Assembly (NCBI RefSeq): GCF_028994805.1
Contig: NZ_JAJQQP010000003.1
Location: 33,145-97,144, forward strand
Length of the DNA stretch: 64,000 nt
Source of the DNA: Promicromonospora iranensis
Lineage (GTDB): Bacteria; Actinomycetota; Actinomycetes; Actinomycetales; Cellulomonadaceae
Direction of reading: 5' to 3'
Below, one piece after another: positions 49,765-57,839 of this stretch. A program made the translations under genes and the position numbers. The notes beneath the pieces are model-generated. The model worked only from the letters and a program-made list of their open reading frames with translations. It was not told the origin of the DNA and did not search any database. The first letter of the stretch is position 1. Each line of letters starts with the position of its first letter.

Positions 49765-50678
49765 CTCGACCTACCCGTGGCACATCGGCAGGTCGCGCCT
49801 ACAACGACCTGCGGAACCTGGCCCGCCGCGACGGCCGTGACGTTGCCGAATACCTGACGCTCTATGGCCTCGAAGGTTTCCTGGCCCGCCTGGCCGCGTC
49901 GAAGCACGCCGAAGACTTCGTTCTCAAGGGTGGTGTCCTGATGGCGGCCTTCGCCGCCCGCCGGCCCACGCGTGACGTAGATCTCGCCGCGTCAGGCCTC
50001 CCGAACGACATCGACGACGTCGCCGAGCACGTGCGCCAGATCGTCGCTGTCGATCTCGACGACGGGCTGGAATTCGACCTGGCGTCGGTCTTCGGCGAGG
50101 AGATCCGCGACGAGGCCGACTACACAGGTGTGCGCGCGAAAGTCACAGCACGGCTCGCTACGGCCCGCATCGCGCTGCACGTGGACGTGAACTTCGGGGA
50201 CCCGATCTGGCCCGCACCCGCTCGCACCGAAGTGCCCCGCCTGCTCGGAGGCGTCGTGGAATTGATGGGCTACCCGGACCACATGGTTCTCGCTGAGAAG
50301 ATCGTCACCGCCGTCGAACGGGGCACTGCGAACACTCGCTGGCGAGACTTCGTCGACATCGCCGCCCTCGCGCGGACCCGACACATTCGCCAGTCCGACC
50401 TGGCTCCTGCGATCGAACACGTGGCCGTGTACCGCGGCGTCGTACTGCAGCCCTTGAACGTCGTGCTTGACGGCATGGCCGCCGTCGCCCAGACCCGATG
50501 GGCCCAATGGCGGCGCAAGCAACGTCTCGAAGCCAGCACACCGGAACGATTCCAGGAGTTGCTGGACGAGATCGTCGCCTTCACAGGCCCAGCACTTGAC
50601 GGCAGTTCCGAGAACCGGACGTGGGATCCCGAAACGAGCGCTTGGCAGACGCCACGGGTGGTTTCGACGACCGCGTAA
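49761..50678 (+). CDS. abiEii: AbiEii/AbiGii-family nucleotidyltransferase toxin
   Basis: 305 residues of the DUF1814/nucleotidyltransferase superfamily. The motifs are FVLKGGVLMAAF, then RPTRDVDLAA with the metal-binding DxD, FDLASV, and the C-terminal LAEKIVTAVERGTANTRWRD block typical of AbiEii. Related toxins (AbiEii, MenT) transfer nucleotides to tRNA acceptor stems or other targets; the target here is unknown. The GTG start overlaps the antitoxin stop by 4 bp (GTGA). The pair forms a phage-defence-type toxin-antitoxin module with complete catalytic motifs. Confidence 0.88.
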   Translation: MTRPTRGTSAGRAYNDLRNLARRDGRDVAEYLTLYGLEGFLARLAASKHAEDFVLKGGVLMAAFAARRPTRDVDLAASGLPNDIDDVAEHVRQIVAVDLDDGLEFDLASVFGEEIRDEADYTGVRAKVTARLATARIALHVDVNFGDPIWPAPARTEVPRLLGGVVELMGYPDHMVLAEKIVTAVERGTANTRWRDFVDIAALARTRHIRQSDLAPAIEHVAVYRGVVLQPLNVVLDGMAAVAQTRWAQWRRKQRLEASTPERFQELLDEIVAFTGPALDGSSENRTWDPETSAWQTPRVVSTTA

Positions 50679-50709
50679 GGGGCCGGCGCGTTCGCTCCGC
50701 AGACCGTCG

Positions 50710-50715
50710 TAGGGT
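50710..50715 (+). promoter_or_regulatory. -10 box of a leaderless aldo/keto reductase transcript
   Basis: TAGGGT lies six bases before the ATG at 50722; there is no Shine-Dalgarno sequence. Confidence 0.5.
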
Positions 50716-50721
50716 GCCAGC

Positions 50722-51687
50722 ATGTCCGATCTTCCTCTGCGCCGCCTCGGGCGCTCCGGCCTGTCCGTCCCCGTCATCGGTCTGGGGTGCAACAACCTCG
50801 GCCGGACCGGCACCGTCACCGAGACCGGGGAGGGCGCGACCGCCCTGGTCGACGCGGCGATCGACGCCGGCGTGACGTTCTTCGACACCGCCGACCGGTA
50901 CGGCGCCCGTCCGGGCCTCTCCGAGGAGCTGCTCGGCGCCGCGTTGAAGGGCCGCCGGGACGACGTCCTCGTCGCCACGAAGTTCGGCCTCGACATGGGC
51001 GGTGCGAACGGCACCGACTTCGGGGCACGCGGTTCGCGCCGCTACATCGTGCGCGCCGCCGAGGCGTCGCTGCGCCGGCTCGGCACCGACTGGATCGACC
51101 TCTACCAGCTGCACACGCCGGATCCCGCGACCCCGATCGACGAGACGCTCGCCGCGCTCGACGACCTCGTCCGCTCCGGCAAGGTCCGCTACGTGGGCCA
51201 CTCGAACCTCCAGGGCTGGCAGGTGGCCGACGCCGAGCACGTCGCGCGGTCGCTGGGCTCCGGCACCCGGTTCGTCTCCGCGCAGAACGAGTACTCGCTG
51301 CTGTCCCGCGGCGTCGAGCGGGAGGTGCTGCCCGCTGCGAAGGCGTACGGCGTCGGTGTGCTGCCGTACTTCCCGCTGGCGAACGGTCTGCTCACGGGCA
51401 AGTACTCCGGTGGTGCGCGGCCCGACGGCTCCCGGCTCGTGGTCGCCAAGCAGCACCTGCTGGAGACGGCTCCGTGGGAGGCCCTGGACCGGTTCGGCGC
51501 GTTCTGCCGGGAGCGCGACGTCACCGAGACCGTCGTGGCGTTCTCGTGGCTGCTGTCCCGCCCCGAGGTGTCCTCGGTGATCGCGGGAGCCACGCGGCCC
51601 GAGCAGGTGCGCGCCAACGCCCAGGCGTGGTCCTGGACGCCGACGGCGGAGGACCTCGCCGAGCTGGACGAGATCTTCCCGGCCTGA
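50722..51687 (+). CDS. Aldo/keto reductase
   Basis: A 321-residue NADPH-dependent reductase barrel. The catalytic tetrad is visible as D55 and Y60 (FFDTADRYG), K87 (VATKFG) and H131 (LYQLHTPD). The NADP-binding end is SSVIAGATRPEQVRANAQA. The substrate is unknown; it resembles the Tas/YajO-like general branch. A single leaderless gene. Confidence 0.93.
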   Translation: MSDLPLRRLGRSGLSVPVIGLGCNNLGRTGTVTETGEGATALVDAAIDAGVTFFDTADRYGARPGLSEELLGAALKGRRDDVLVATKFGLDMGGANGTDFGARGSRRYIVRAAEASLRRLGTDWIDLYQLHTPDPATPIDETLAALDDLVRSGKVRYVGHSNLQGWQVADAEHVARSLGSGTRFVSAQNEYSLLSRGVEREVLPAAKAYGVGVLPYFPLANGLLTGKYSGGARPDGSRLVVAKQHLLETAPWEALDRFGAFCRERDVTETVVAFSWLLSRPEVSSVIAGATRPEQVRANAQAWSWTPTAEDLAELDEIFPA

Positions 51688-51740
51688 CGCGCCGGCACCT
51701 GTCGTCACCTGTCTGCAGCCGTCGGCACCTGTCGGCTCGG

Positions 51741-51746
51741 TAGCGT
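51741..51746 (+). promoter_or_regulatory. -10 box of a leaderless phzF-like transcript
   Basis: TAGCGT lies seven bases before the ATG at 51754; no ribosome binding site is present. Confidence 0.5.
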
Positions 51747-51753
51747 AGGCCGC

Positions 51754-52635
51754 ATGAGCCTTCCGTTCCGCCAGGTCGACGTCTTCTCCGAGGTCCCGAC
51801 GGGCGGTAACCCCGTCGCCGTCGTGCACGACGCCGACGGCCTCACCGACGACCAGATGGCGGCCTTCGCGCGGTGGACCAACCTCTCGGAGACCACGTTC
51901 CTCCTCGCGCCGACCGAGGCGGGGCGCGCCGGCGGCGCCGACTACCGCGTGCGGATCTGGACGCCGGGCGGCGAGCTGCCGTTCGCCGGCCACCCGACGC
52001 TCGGCACCGCCCACGCCTGGCTGGAGGCGGGCGGCGAGCCGGCTGGGCCGGGCGTGGTCCAGGAGTGCGGCGTGGGCCTGGTGCGGCTGCGGCGCGACGC
52101 CGTCGGCGAGGGCCACCGCCTGGCGTTCGCCGCCCCGCCGCTGCGGCGCTCGGGCTCGGTCGACGACGCCGACCTCGCGCAGATCGTGCGGGCGCTGCGC
52201 CTCGAGGCGTCCGACGTCGTCCGTTCGGCCTGGATCGACAACGGCCCCGGCTGGGTGGCCGTCCAGCTGCGCGACGCCGACGCCGTGCTCGCGCTGGACC
52301 CGGACCTGGTGGCGATCGGTGACCTGAAGCTCGGCGTCGTCGGCGAGCACGGGCCCGCCGGTGCCGGAGCAGCAGGACCGGGCGCCGACGTGCCGGCGGT
52401 CGAGGTGCGGGCGTTCGTGCCGTCCATCGGTGTGGGGGAGGACCCGGTGACCGGCAGCCTGAACGCCGGCCTCGGGCAGTGGCTCGCCGGGGACGTGCTG
52501 CCGTCGTCGTACGTCGCGTCCCAGGGCACCGTCCTGGGCCGCACGGGCCGGGTGCACGTCGAGAAGATGCCCGACGGCGAGGTGTGGGTCGGCGGCGACA
52601 CCCGCACGACCGTCGTCGGCGCGGTGACCCTCTAG
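51754..52635 (+). CDS. PhzF-family isomerase
   Basis: A 293-residue protein of the diaminopimelate-epimerase-like fold. The catalytic glutamate is near E46 (WTNLSETTFL). GELPFAGHPTLGTAHAW and SIGVGEDPVTGSLNAGLGQWL are the two family signatures. PhzF proper isomerises a phenazine precursor; most homologues, probably including this one, act on unknown substrates. Its stop overlaps the convergent membrane-protein stop by 4 bp (CTAG). Confidence 0.92.
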   Translation: MSLPFRQVDVFSEVPTGGNPVAVVHDADGLTDDQMAAFARWTNLSETTFLLAPTEAGRAGGADYRVRIWTPGGELPFAGHPTLGTAHAWLEAGGEPAGPGVVQECGVGLVRLRRDAVGEGHRLAFAAPPLRRSGSVDDADLAQIVRALRLEASDVVRSAWIDNGPGWVAVQLRDADAVLALDPDLVAIGDLKLGVVGEHGPAGAGAAGPGADVPAVEVRAFVPSIGVGEDPVTGSLNAGLGQWLAGDVLPSSYVASQGTVLGRTGRVHVEKMPDGEVWVGGDTRTTVVGAVTL

Positions 52636-53954
52636 GAGGCGACCGTCTCAGGCGCCGGCTGGTCGGGGCGTCCGGGGAACGCCTTCCGTGCCACCAGCGC
52701 GAAGAGCCGCTCCAGCGGGCCCCGGCCGAGCAGCGCACGCCAGAGCGTCGCCGCGGCCAGGGTGATGAGCACCATCCAGCCGAGGGGCTCGTTGGTCGCG
52801 GGGTCGAGCAGGTCCCAGTGGGTGCGGGTCCACCACCAGATCGTGACGATCTGCACCGAGTAGACGGTGAGCGCCAGTGCGCCCACCGCGGCCAGCGGCG
52901 TGACGGCCACCAGCAGCACCCACCGCACGGCCCGCAGGAGCCGGCCGGCCCCGCCGCGGGCAGTCGACCCGTCGGTGACGACGGACCCGACGAGCAGGCA
53001 CAGCCCGAGCACCCCGAGCGCGAACCCGCCCGACCCCAGGGCCTCGAACATCGTGTCGTCGTGCGGCCCCTCCAGGTACAGCCCCGCCGGCGACGGCCAG
53101 GGGTCCGACCAGGTGGGCGGCGGCACGATGTTCTCGGCGGTCGTCACCGCGACCTGCCCCTCGATGGCGGTCGTCCCACCGGCGTCGGCCACCAGGATCG
53201 CCGAGCCGATCGAGCTGACGGTGGCCAGCGTGAACCCGCCCGCGACCAGGCCGAGGTGGAGCACCGGCGACCGCAGGTCGCAGCGCCCCACCGCGAGACC
53301 CGCGAGCACGTACGCCATCCAGACCAGGGCCGGGTAGTGGCCGGTGAGCAGGAAGTCGGTGGCGGCGCCGGAACCGTCGTGCGGCGCGCGGAGCCCGGCC
53401 CGGACCAGGGCCTCCGGCCCGTAGTACACCAGGACCGGCCCGATCACCGCGATGACCAGCGCCGTCGCGGCGAGCCGGGCGGGCGGCAGCCGCAGGAACG
53501 GCAGCGCGAGCACGAAGTACGCGGCGTAGAAGCCGAGGATGAGCAGCACCCGTGTCCCGAACAGGTCGAGGACCGCGACCAGCGCCATCAGCAGGACCGC
53601 TCGGACCAGGATCCGGGACCGCGCGGTGCGCATCGCCGCCCCGGTGAACGGCACGGTCCCGCCGGTGACCAGCGCGAGCGAGAGCCCGGCGACCGTCGCG
53701 AACAGGATCGACGAGCGTCCGTTCGCCAGGCCCAGCCAGCCCTCGAACGTGCCGACGTCCGCCGAGGTGACGCCCACGTGCGCGGTGAACATCCCGAGCA
53801 CGGCGATCCCCCGGGCGATGTCGGCCCCGACGACGCGGCCCGGACCGCCCGTCAGGTTGCGGCCGACCCGGCCGAGCACTCCGCGGACGGGGCCGCCATC
53901 GGTGACGCCGGAGAGCGCGACAGGTTGGTCGGACGGCTGGGCGAGCGTCGGCAT
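52632..53954 (-). CDS. Heparan-alpha-glucosaminide N-acetyltransferase-like / DUF418 membrane protein
   Basis: 440 residues. After a 35-residue cytosolic tail come GADIARGIAVLGMFTAHVG (the HGSNAT/DUF1624 opening motif with a conserved His) and about ten further helices. The C-terminal GRGPLERLFAL block is that of DUF418. It is related in layout to the gene at 43190-44464. A membrane acyl transfer role is possible by family but unproven. The ATG at 53954 has GGAAGG eight bases upstream. Confidence 0.8.
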   Translation of the reverse strand: MPTLAQPSDQPVALSGVTDGGPVRGVLGRVGRNLTGGPGRVVGADIARGIAVLGMFTAHVGVTSADVGTFEGWLGLANGRSSILFATVAGLSLALVTGGTVPFTGAAMRTARSRILVRAVLLMALVAVLDLFGTRVLLILGFYAAYFVLALPFLRLPPARLAATALVIAVIGPVLVYYGPEALVRAGLRAPHDGSGAATDFLLTGHYPALVWMAYVLAGLAVGRCDLRSPVLHLGLVAGGFTLATVSSIGSAILVADAGGTTAIEGQVAVTTAENIVPPPTWSDPWPSPAGLYLEGPHDDTMFEALGSGGFALGVLGLCLLVGSVVTDGSTARGGAGRLLRAVRWVLLVAVTPLAAVGALALTVYSVQIVTIWWWTRTHWDLLDPATNEPLGWMVLITLAAATLWRALLGRGPLERLFALVARKAFPGRPDQPAPETVAS

Positions 53955-54082
53955 GCGGGCATCCTTCCGCGTTGCCGACGCCGACGCGCGCGGGCCACGC
54001 CGTCGGCCGGTTCCCCGGCTGAAGCGCTGGACAAGTGTCCCGAGGGATGAGAACGCAGATGTGCCGCCCCGCACGGCGCACA

Positions 54083-54088
54083 TACAGT
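54083..54088 (+). promoter_or_regulatory. -10 box of a leaderless methyltransferase transcript
   Basis: TACAGT lies six bases before the ATG at 54095. It supports that start over the in-frame one 60 bp upstream. Confidence 0.5.
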
Positions 54089-54094
54089 GCGCCC

Positions 54095-55090
54095 ATGACC
54101 GGCAGCGCCAACGAGCACGACACGGCCCGCAGCACCACGCCCACCGACCTGTCCCGGGAGACACCCAGGGGCACGGCGCGGGACCAGGCCCAGCCCGCAG
54201 GAACCGACCCCATCGACGCGGTCGACGCCCCGAGCAGCCTGTCGGGCCTGAACAACCCGGGTGCCGTGAAGGACCTGTCCAAGGAGTCCGAGTCGTACAC
54301 GCACGGGCACCACGAGTCCGTGCTGCGCTCGCACCGGCGACGAACGGCGGCCAACTCCGCCGCCTTCCTGCTGCCGCACCTGCTCTCCGACATGACGCTG
54401 CTCGACGTCGGCTGCGGCCCCGGCACCGTCACCGTCGACCTGGCCGAGCGGCTCACGCAGGGCAGCGTCGTCGGCGTGGACGCGTCCGACGACGTGCTGG
54501 AGTCCGCCCGCGGGCTCGCGGACGCGCACGGCACCGAGAACATCAGCTTCGAGCACGCCAACGCCTACGAGCTGCCGTTCGAGGACGACTCGTTCGACGT
54601 CGTCTTCGCGCACCAGCTCCTGCAGCACCTGTCCGACCCGGTGGCCGCGCTGCGCGAGATGAAGCGCGTCGCCAAGCCCGGCGGGCTCGTCGCCGTCCGC
54701 GACGCCGACTACGAGGCCATGACCTGGTACCCGGAGTCCGCCGAGCTCACCGAGTGGAACATGCTCTACCACGAGGTCACGCACACCTACGGCTTCGAGC
54801 CCGACGCCGGCCGTCGGCTCGCCTCCTGGGTGCGCGATGCCGGGTTCGACCCCGCCACCATCGAGCCCGGCGCGAGTGTCTGGTGCTACGCGACCCCCGA
54901 CGACCGCACCTGGTGGGGCGGCCTGTGGGCGGAGCGGTGCACCCAGTCCAACTTCGCGGTCCAGGCCAAGGACTCGGCGCTCGCGGACGACGTGGCCCTC
55001 GAGCAGCTCGCCCAGGGCTGGCGCGAGTGGGCGGCGGCCCCCGACGGCTGGTTCGCGGTCCTCAACGGCGAGGTCCTGGCCCGCGCCTGA
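54095..55090 (+). CDS. Class I SAM-dependent methyltransferase
   Basis: 331 residues. An acidic, disordered N-terminus of about 60 residues precedes the Rossmann domain. SAM motif I is LLDVGCGPGTVTVDLAE, acidic motif II VVGVDASDDVLE, then SFDVVFAHQLLQHLSDP and MKRVAKPGGLVAV. It resembles UbiE/Methyltransf_11 enzymes. The substrate is unknown. The C-terminal 90 residues (WGGLWAERCTQSNFAVQA...) follow the pattern seen in actinobacterial small-molecule methyltransferases. Confidence 0.9.
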   Translation: MTGSANEHDTARSTTPTDLSRETPRGTARDQAQPAGTDPIDAVDAPSSLSGLNNPGAVKDLSKESESYTHGHHESVLRSHRRRTAANSAAFLLPHLLSDMTLLDVGCGPGTVTVDLAERLTQGSVVGVDASDDVLESARGLADAHGTENISFEHANAYELPFEDDSFDVVFAHQLLQHLSDPVAALREMKRVAKPGGLVAVRDADYEAMTWYPESAELTEWNMLYHEVTHTYGFEPDAGRRLASWVRDAGFDPATIEPGASVWCYATPDDRTWWGGLWAERCTQSNFAVQAKDSALADDVALEQLAQGWREWAAAPDGWFAVLNGEVLARA

Positions 55091-55112
55091 CCCCACCACG
55101 ACGCCGGGGACG

Positions 55113-55118
55113 TAGATT
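55113..55118 (+). promoter_or_regulatory. -10 box of a leaderless FAH-family transcript
   Basis: TAGATT lies six bases before the GTG at 55125, with no ribosome binding site. Confidence 0.55.
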
Positions 55119-55124
55119 GGGCTC

Positions 55125-55907
55125 GTGCGTATAGCGAGATTCACCACCGGAGACGACCCCCGCTTCGCCCTCGTGCAGCAGGAGGGTGACAAGACCTTCC
55201 TCGCCGTCCTGGGCGGAGACCCCCTGTACATGCCGGCGATGCCGACCGGCGAGCGCGTCGAGCTGGGTGACGGCGTCCGGCTGCTCGCCCCCGTGATCCC
55301 GCGCTCCAAGGTGGTGGCCGTGGGCAAGAACTACGTCGACCACGCCAAGGAGATGGGCGGCGAGGTCCCGTCCAGCCCGCTGCTGTTCTTCAAGCCGAAC
55401 ACCTCGGTGGTCGGTCCGGACGACCCGGTGGTGCTGCCGGACTTCACGCAGGAGGTCAGCTACGAGGCCGAGCTCGCCGTCGTGATCTCGAAGGTGTGCA
55501 AGGACGTCACGCCGGAGAACGCCCGGTCGTACATCCTCGGCTACACGGTCGCGAACGACGTGACGGCACGTGACGCCCAGCGCGTCGACGGGCAGTGGGC
55601 CCGCGCCAAGGGCTTCGACACCTCGTGCCCGCTGGGTCCCTGGATCGACACCGACCTGAACCCGGAGGACGTCGGCGTGCGCTCGCGCGTCAACGGCGAG
55701 CTGCGCCAGGACGGCCGCACCCGGGACATGGTGTTCGACGTGCCGTTCCTCGTCTCGTACATCTCGGAGGCCATGACCCTGCTGCCGGGCGACGTCATCC
55801 TCACCGGGACGCCCGCGGGCGTCGGCCGGATCGACCACGGCGACCGCGTCGAGTGCGAGGTCGAGGGTCTGGGCGTCCTGGCCAACCCGGTCATGCGGCG
55901 CCGCTGA
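55125..55907 (+). CDS. Fumarylacetoacetate hydrolase family protein
   Basis: A 260-residue FAH-fold enzyme with the N-terminal YisK-like extension (RIARFTTGDDPRFALVQ). Core motifs are KVVAVGKNYVDHAKEMG, LLFFKPNTSVVG, the metal glutamates in YEAELAVVISK, VANDVTARD and LTGTPAGVGRIDHGD. Likely a C-C hydrolase, acylpyruvase or oxaloacetate decarboxylase type. It lies upstream of gltX in the same orientation, an arrangement I recall from other actinobacteria. Confidence 0.92.
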   Translation: MRIARFTTGDDPRFALVQQEGDKTFLAVLGGDPLYMPAMPTGERVELGDGVRLLAPVIPRSKVVAVGKNYVDHAKEMGGEVPSSPLLFFKPNTSVVGPDDPVVLPDFTQEVSYEAELAVVISKVCKDVTPENARSYILGYTVANDVTARDAQRVDGQWARAKGFDTSCPLGPWIDTDLNPEDVGVRSRVNGELRQDGRTRDMVFDVPFLVSYISEAMTLLPGDVILTGTPAGVGRIDHGDRVECEVEGLGVLANPVMRRR

Positions 55908-55908
55908 G

Positions 55909-56505
55909 GTGACGTCGGACCACGTCGCGTCGCTGCACGACGACGCGTCCCGGGTGCTGCGCTCGTGGACCGGGCCGACGCCGGAGCAGGAGCGGCTCAG
56001 GGCGCGGTACGTGCGGCACCTCGCGGAGCACGACGACGGCGTGCTCCGCGGCTGCGTCCCCGACCACCTCACGGCGTCGACCCTCGTGCTGTCGCACGAC
56101 GGCGCGCGGGTGCTGCTCACCCTGCACGCCAAGGCGAAGCGGTGGTTCCAGCTCGGCGGGCACCTGGAGGTGGGAGACGCCACGCTGGCCGGCGCCGCCG
56201 AGCGGGAGGCGCGTGAGGAGTCGGGGATCGCGAGGCTCGTGCTCGACCCGGTGCCGGTGCACCTGAACGAGCACGTGGTGCCGTTCTGCCGGCCGGGCAC
56301 CGGGGACGCCGCATGCCCGGTGCACCACCTGGACGTGCGGTTCGTCGCCGTCGCGGCCCCGGGCGCCGAGACCGTGGTCTCGGCGGAGTCCCTGGACCTG
56401 CGCTGGTGGGACGTCGACGCGCTGCCGAACCCCGAGCTGACCGAGCCGGTAGGCCTCGCCCTGGCGTCCGGCCCGGGGCGCCGAGCACGGACCAGGGCCA
56501 TCTGA
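55909..56505 (+). CDS. Nudix hydrolase
   Basis: A 198-residue protein with Nudix box core REAREESGI (about residues 99-107) after GGHLEVGDATLAGAAE. The box has one extra residue relative to GX5EX7REUXEEXGU, a variant common in actinobacterial Nudix proteins. The substrate is unknown. The GTG start lies 1 bp after the FAH stop, so the two genes are probably co-translated. Confidence 0.88.
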   Translation: MTSDHVASLHDDASRVLRSWTGPTPEQERLRARYVRHLAEHDDGVLRGCVPDHLTASTLVLSHDGARVLLTLHAKAKRWFQLGGHLEVGDATLAGAAEREAREESGIARLVLDPVPVHLNEHVVPFCRPGTGDAACPVHHLDVRFVAVAAPGAETVVSAESLDLRWWDVDALPNPELTEPVGLALASGPGRRARTRAI

Positions 56506-56553
56506 CCAGGGAATGTGCTGGTCATTGCCGCACGCACCGGTCACGATGTGCCC

Positions 56554-57000
56554 ATGGAGACCCTGCGGCGCCTGCTCGCCCCGACCCTCGTGGCGTTCGC
56601 CGTCACCGTCGTGCTCACCCTCGTGTACGTGGGGGCGTTCGACGGAGGCATCGACAGCTGGGAGCTCGGCGCCGTCCTCCTGTTCCCGCTCGGGGTGGTG
56701 CTCGCCGTGCTCGTGGTGGTCCTCCTCGCCGTCGGCCTGCTCCGCCTGTTCGGTGTCCGGAGCCTGTGGGCGGCCCTCGGTCTGGCGTTCGTCGTGGTCG
56801 CCGCCGGCTGCCTGCTCTACTACGTCCTCGACACGGTCAGGGGGCAGTCGGGCGAACAGTGGAACCTGCTCTTCCTGGTGGTGACGGCGATCGCCACGAT
56901 CCCCAGCTGGCTCGCCTACGCCGCCGGGCTCGCGCTCAGCGACTGGCGGAACCGGCGAGCACCGAACCCGCCTGAGCCCGCCGGGCCGGGTGCCCCGTAG
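56554..57000 (+). CDS. Small four-helix membrane protein, paralogue A
   Basis: 148 residues with four hydrophobic segments (TLVAFAVTVVLTLVYVGAF, GAVLLFPLGVVLAVLVVVLL, SLWAALGLAFVVVAAGCLLY, FLVVTAIATIPSWLAYAAGL) and a basic Pro-rich tail. LFGVRSLWAALGLAF and the DWRNRRA end recur in paralogue B at 57387-57830. The ATG at 56554 has CACGAT six bases upstream. No named family is recognised. Confidence 0.65.
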   Translation: METLRRLLAPTLVAFAVTVVLTLVYVGAFDGGIDSWELGAVLLFPLGVVLAVLVVVLLAVGLLRLFGVRSLWAALGLAFVVVAAGCLLYYVLDTVRGQSGEQWNLLFLVVTAIATIPSWLAYAAGLALSDWRNRRAPNPPEPAGPGAP

Positions 57001-57051
57001 CCGTCCGGGAAGGGCTGTGCAGGCCACGGTGCGGTGCAGCATGATCGGCGC

Positions 57052-57339
57052 ATGATCATCCGATCCTCCACCGCGTCGGTACGGCCAGGCATGCTCGACG
57101 AGTTCCGCGCCTTCATCGAGAGCGGGACCAAGGAGTTCCGGACGCTCGACGGGTTCCTGGGAGACGAGATCGTCGTCGGACCGGACACCCTGACCTACGT
57201 GAGCCGATGGCGGGACGAGGCGGCGCTCGCGGCCTACGCCGGGCCGGGCTGGCGCACCGAGCCCGTGGTGCTCGAGGACGAGGATCGCTACCTGGTCGGG
57301 CCGCTCCGGGTGCGGCACGACGAGCTTCCAGGGCGCTGA
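57052..57339 (+). CDS. Antibiotic biosynthesis monooxygenase-like (ABM/dimeric alpha-beta barrel) protein
   Basis: 95 residues of the small ferredoxin-like ABM fold (MIIRSSTASVRPGMLDEF, TLTYVSRWRDEAALAAYAG). Members are heme- or flavin-free oxygenases or dimeric binding proteins; no substrate is clear. The ATG at 57052 has CATGAT six bases before it; an in-frame GTG at 57034 would add six residues. It sits between the two membrane-protein paralogues. Confidence 0.75.
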   Translation: MIIRSSTASVRPGMLDEFRAFIESGTKEFRTLDGFLGDEIVVGPDTLTYVSRWRDEAALAAYAGPGWRTEPVVLEDEDRYLVGPLRVRHDELPGR

Positions 57340-57386
57340 GCAGCGGTATTCGTGGCATTTCCGGCGCGTGCCGGTCACCATGAGTC

Positions 57387-57830
57387 ATGGTGACCATGCG
57401 GCGGTTCCTCGTCCTGACCCCGGTGGCGCTCGTCGTCGGCGCGGCGGCGTTCCTGGCCTCCTACGTCCTGGCCGGCAGCGGCGGCTTCGGGCTGCTGGAG
57501 ACCGGCATCGCCCTCGTGGTGGCGCTCGTGGCGTCGGCCGCCGTCCTCGCGGTGGTCCTCGTCACCGTCGGCGCGCTGCGCCTGGCGGGTGTCCGGAGCG
57601 CCTGGGCCGCCCTCGGCCTGGCCTTCGCCCTGGTCGTCGTCGTCCTGGGCATCATCTACGCGGGCATCGCCGCGTCCATGCAGCCGGGTGACCCGGGGCT
57701 CAACATGTCCCTGCTCATGACGGCCGCCGGGGTGCAGGTCCCCACGTGGCTGACGTTCGCCGTCGGCCTGCTGATCGGTGACCGGCGGAACCGGGCCGCG
57801 CGGGACGGCGCCGTCAGTCCCACCGCCTAG
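57387..57830 (+). CDS. Small four-helix membrane protein, paralogue B
   Basis: 147 residues with four hydrophobic helices. GVRSAWAALGLAFALV and the GDRRNRAA end align with paralogue A. The short promoter stretch before both starts (GGTCACxATG) is also shared, so promoter and gene were duplicated together. The function is unknown. It ends 9 bp before the gltX start. Confidence 0.65.
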   Translation: MVTMRRFLVLTPVALVVGAAAFLASYVLAGSGGFGLLETGIALVVALVASAAVLAVVLVTVGALRLAGVRSAWAALGLAFALVVVVLGIIYAGIAASMQPGDPGLNMSLLMTAAGVQVPTWLTFAVGLLIGDRRNRAARDGAVSPTA

Positions 57831-57833
57831 GCT
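57828..57833 (+). promoter_or_regulatory. -10 box of a leaderless gltX transcript
   Basis: TAGGCT lies six bases before the GTG at 57840 and uses the stop codon of the previous gene as its first three bases. Confidence 0.5.
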
Positions 57834-57839
57834 GGGTCC

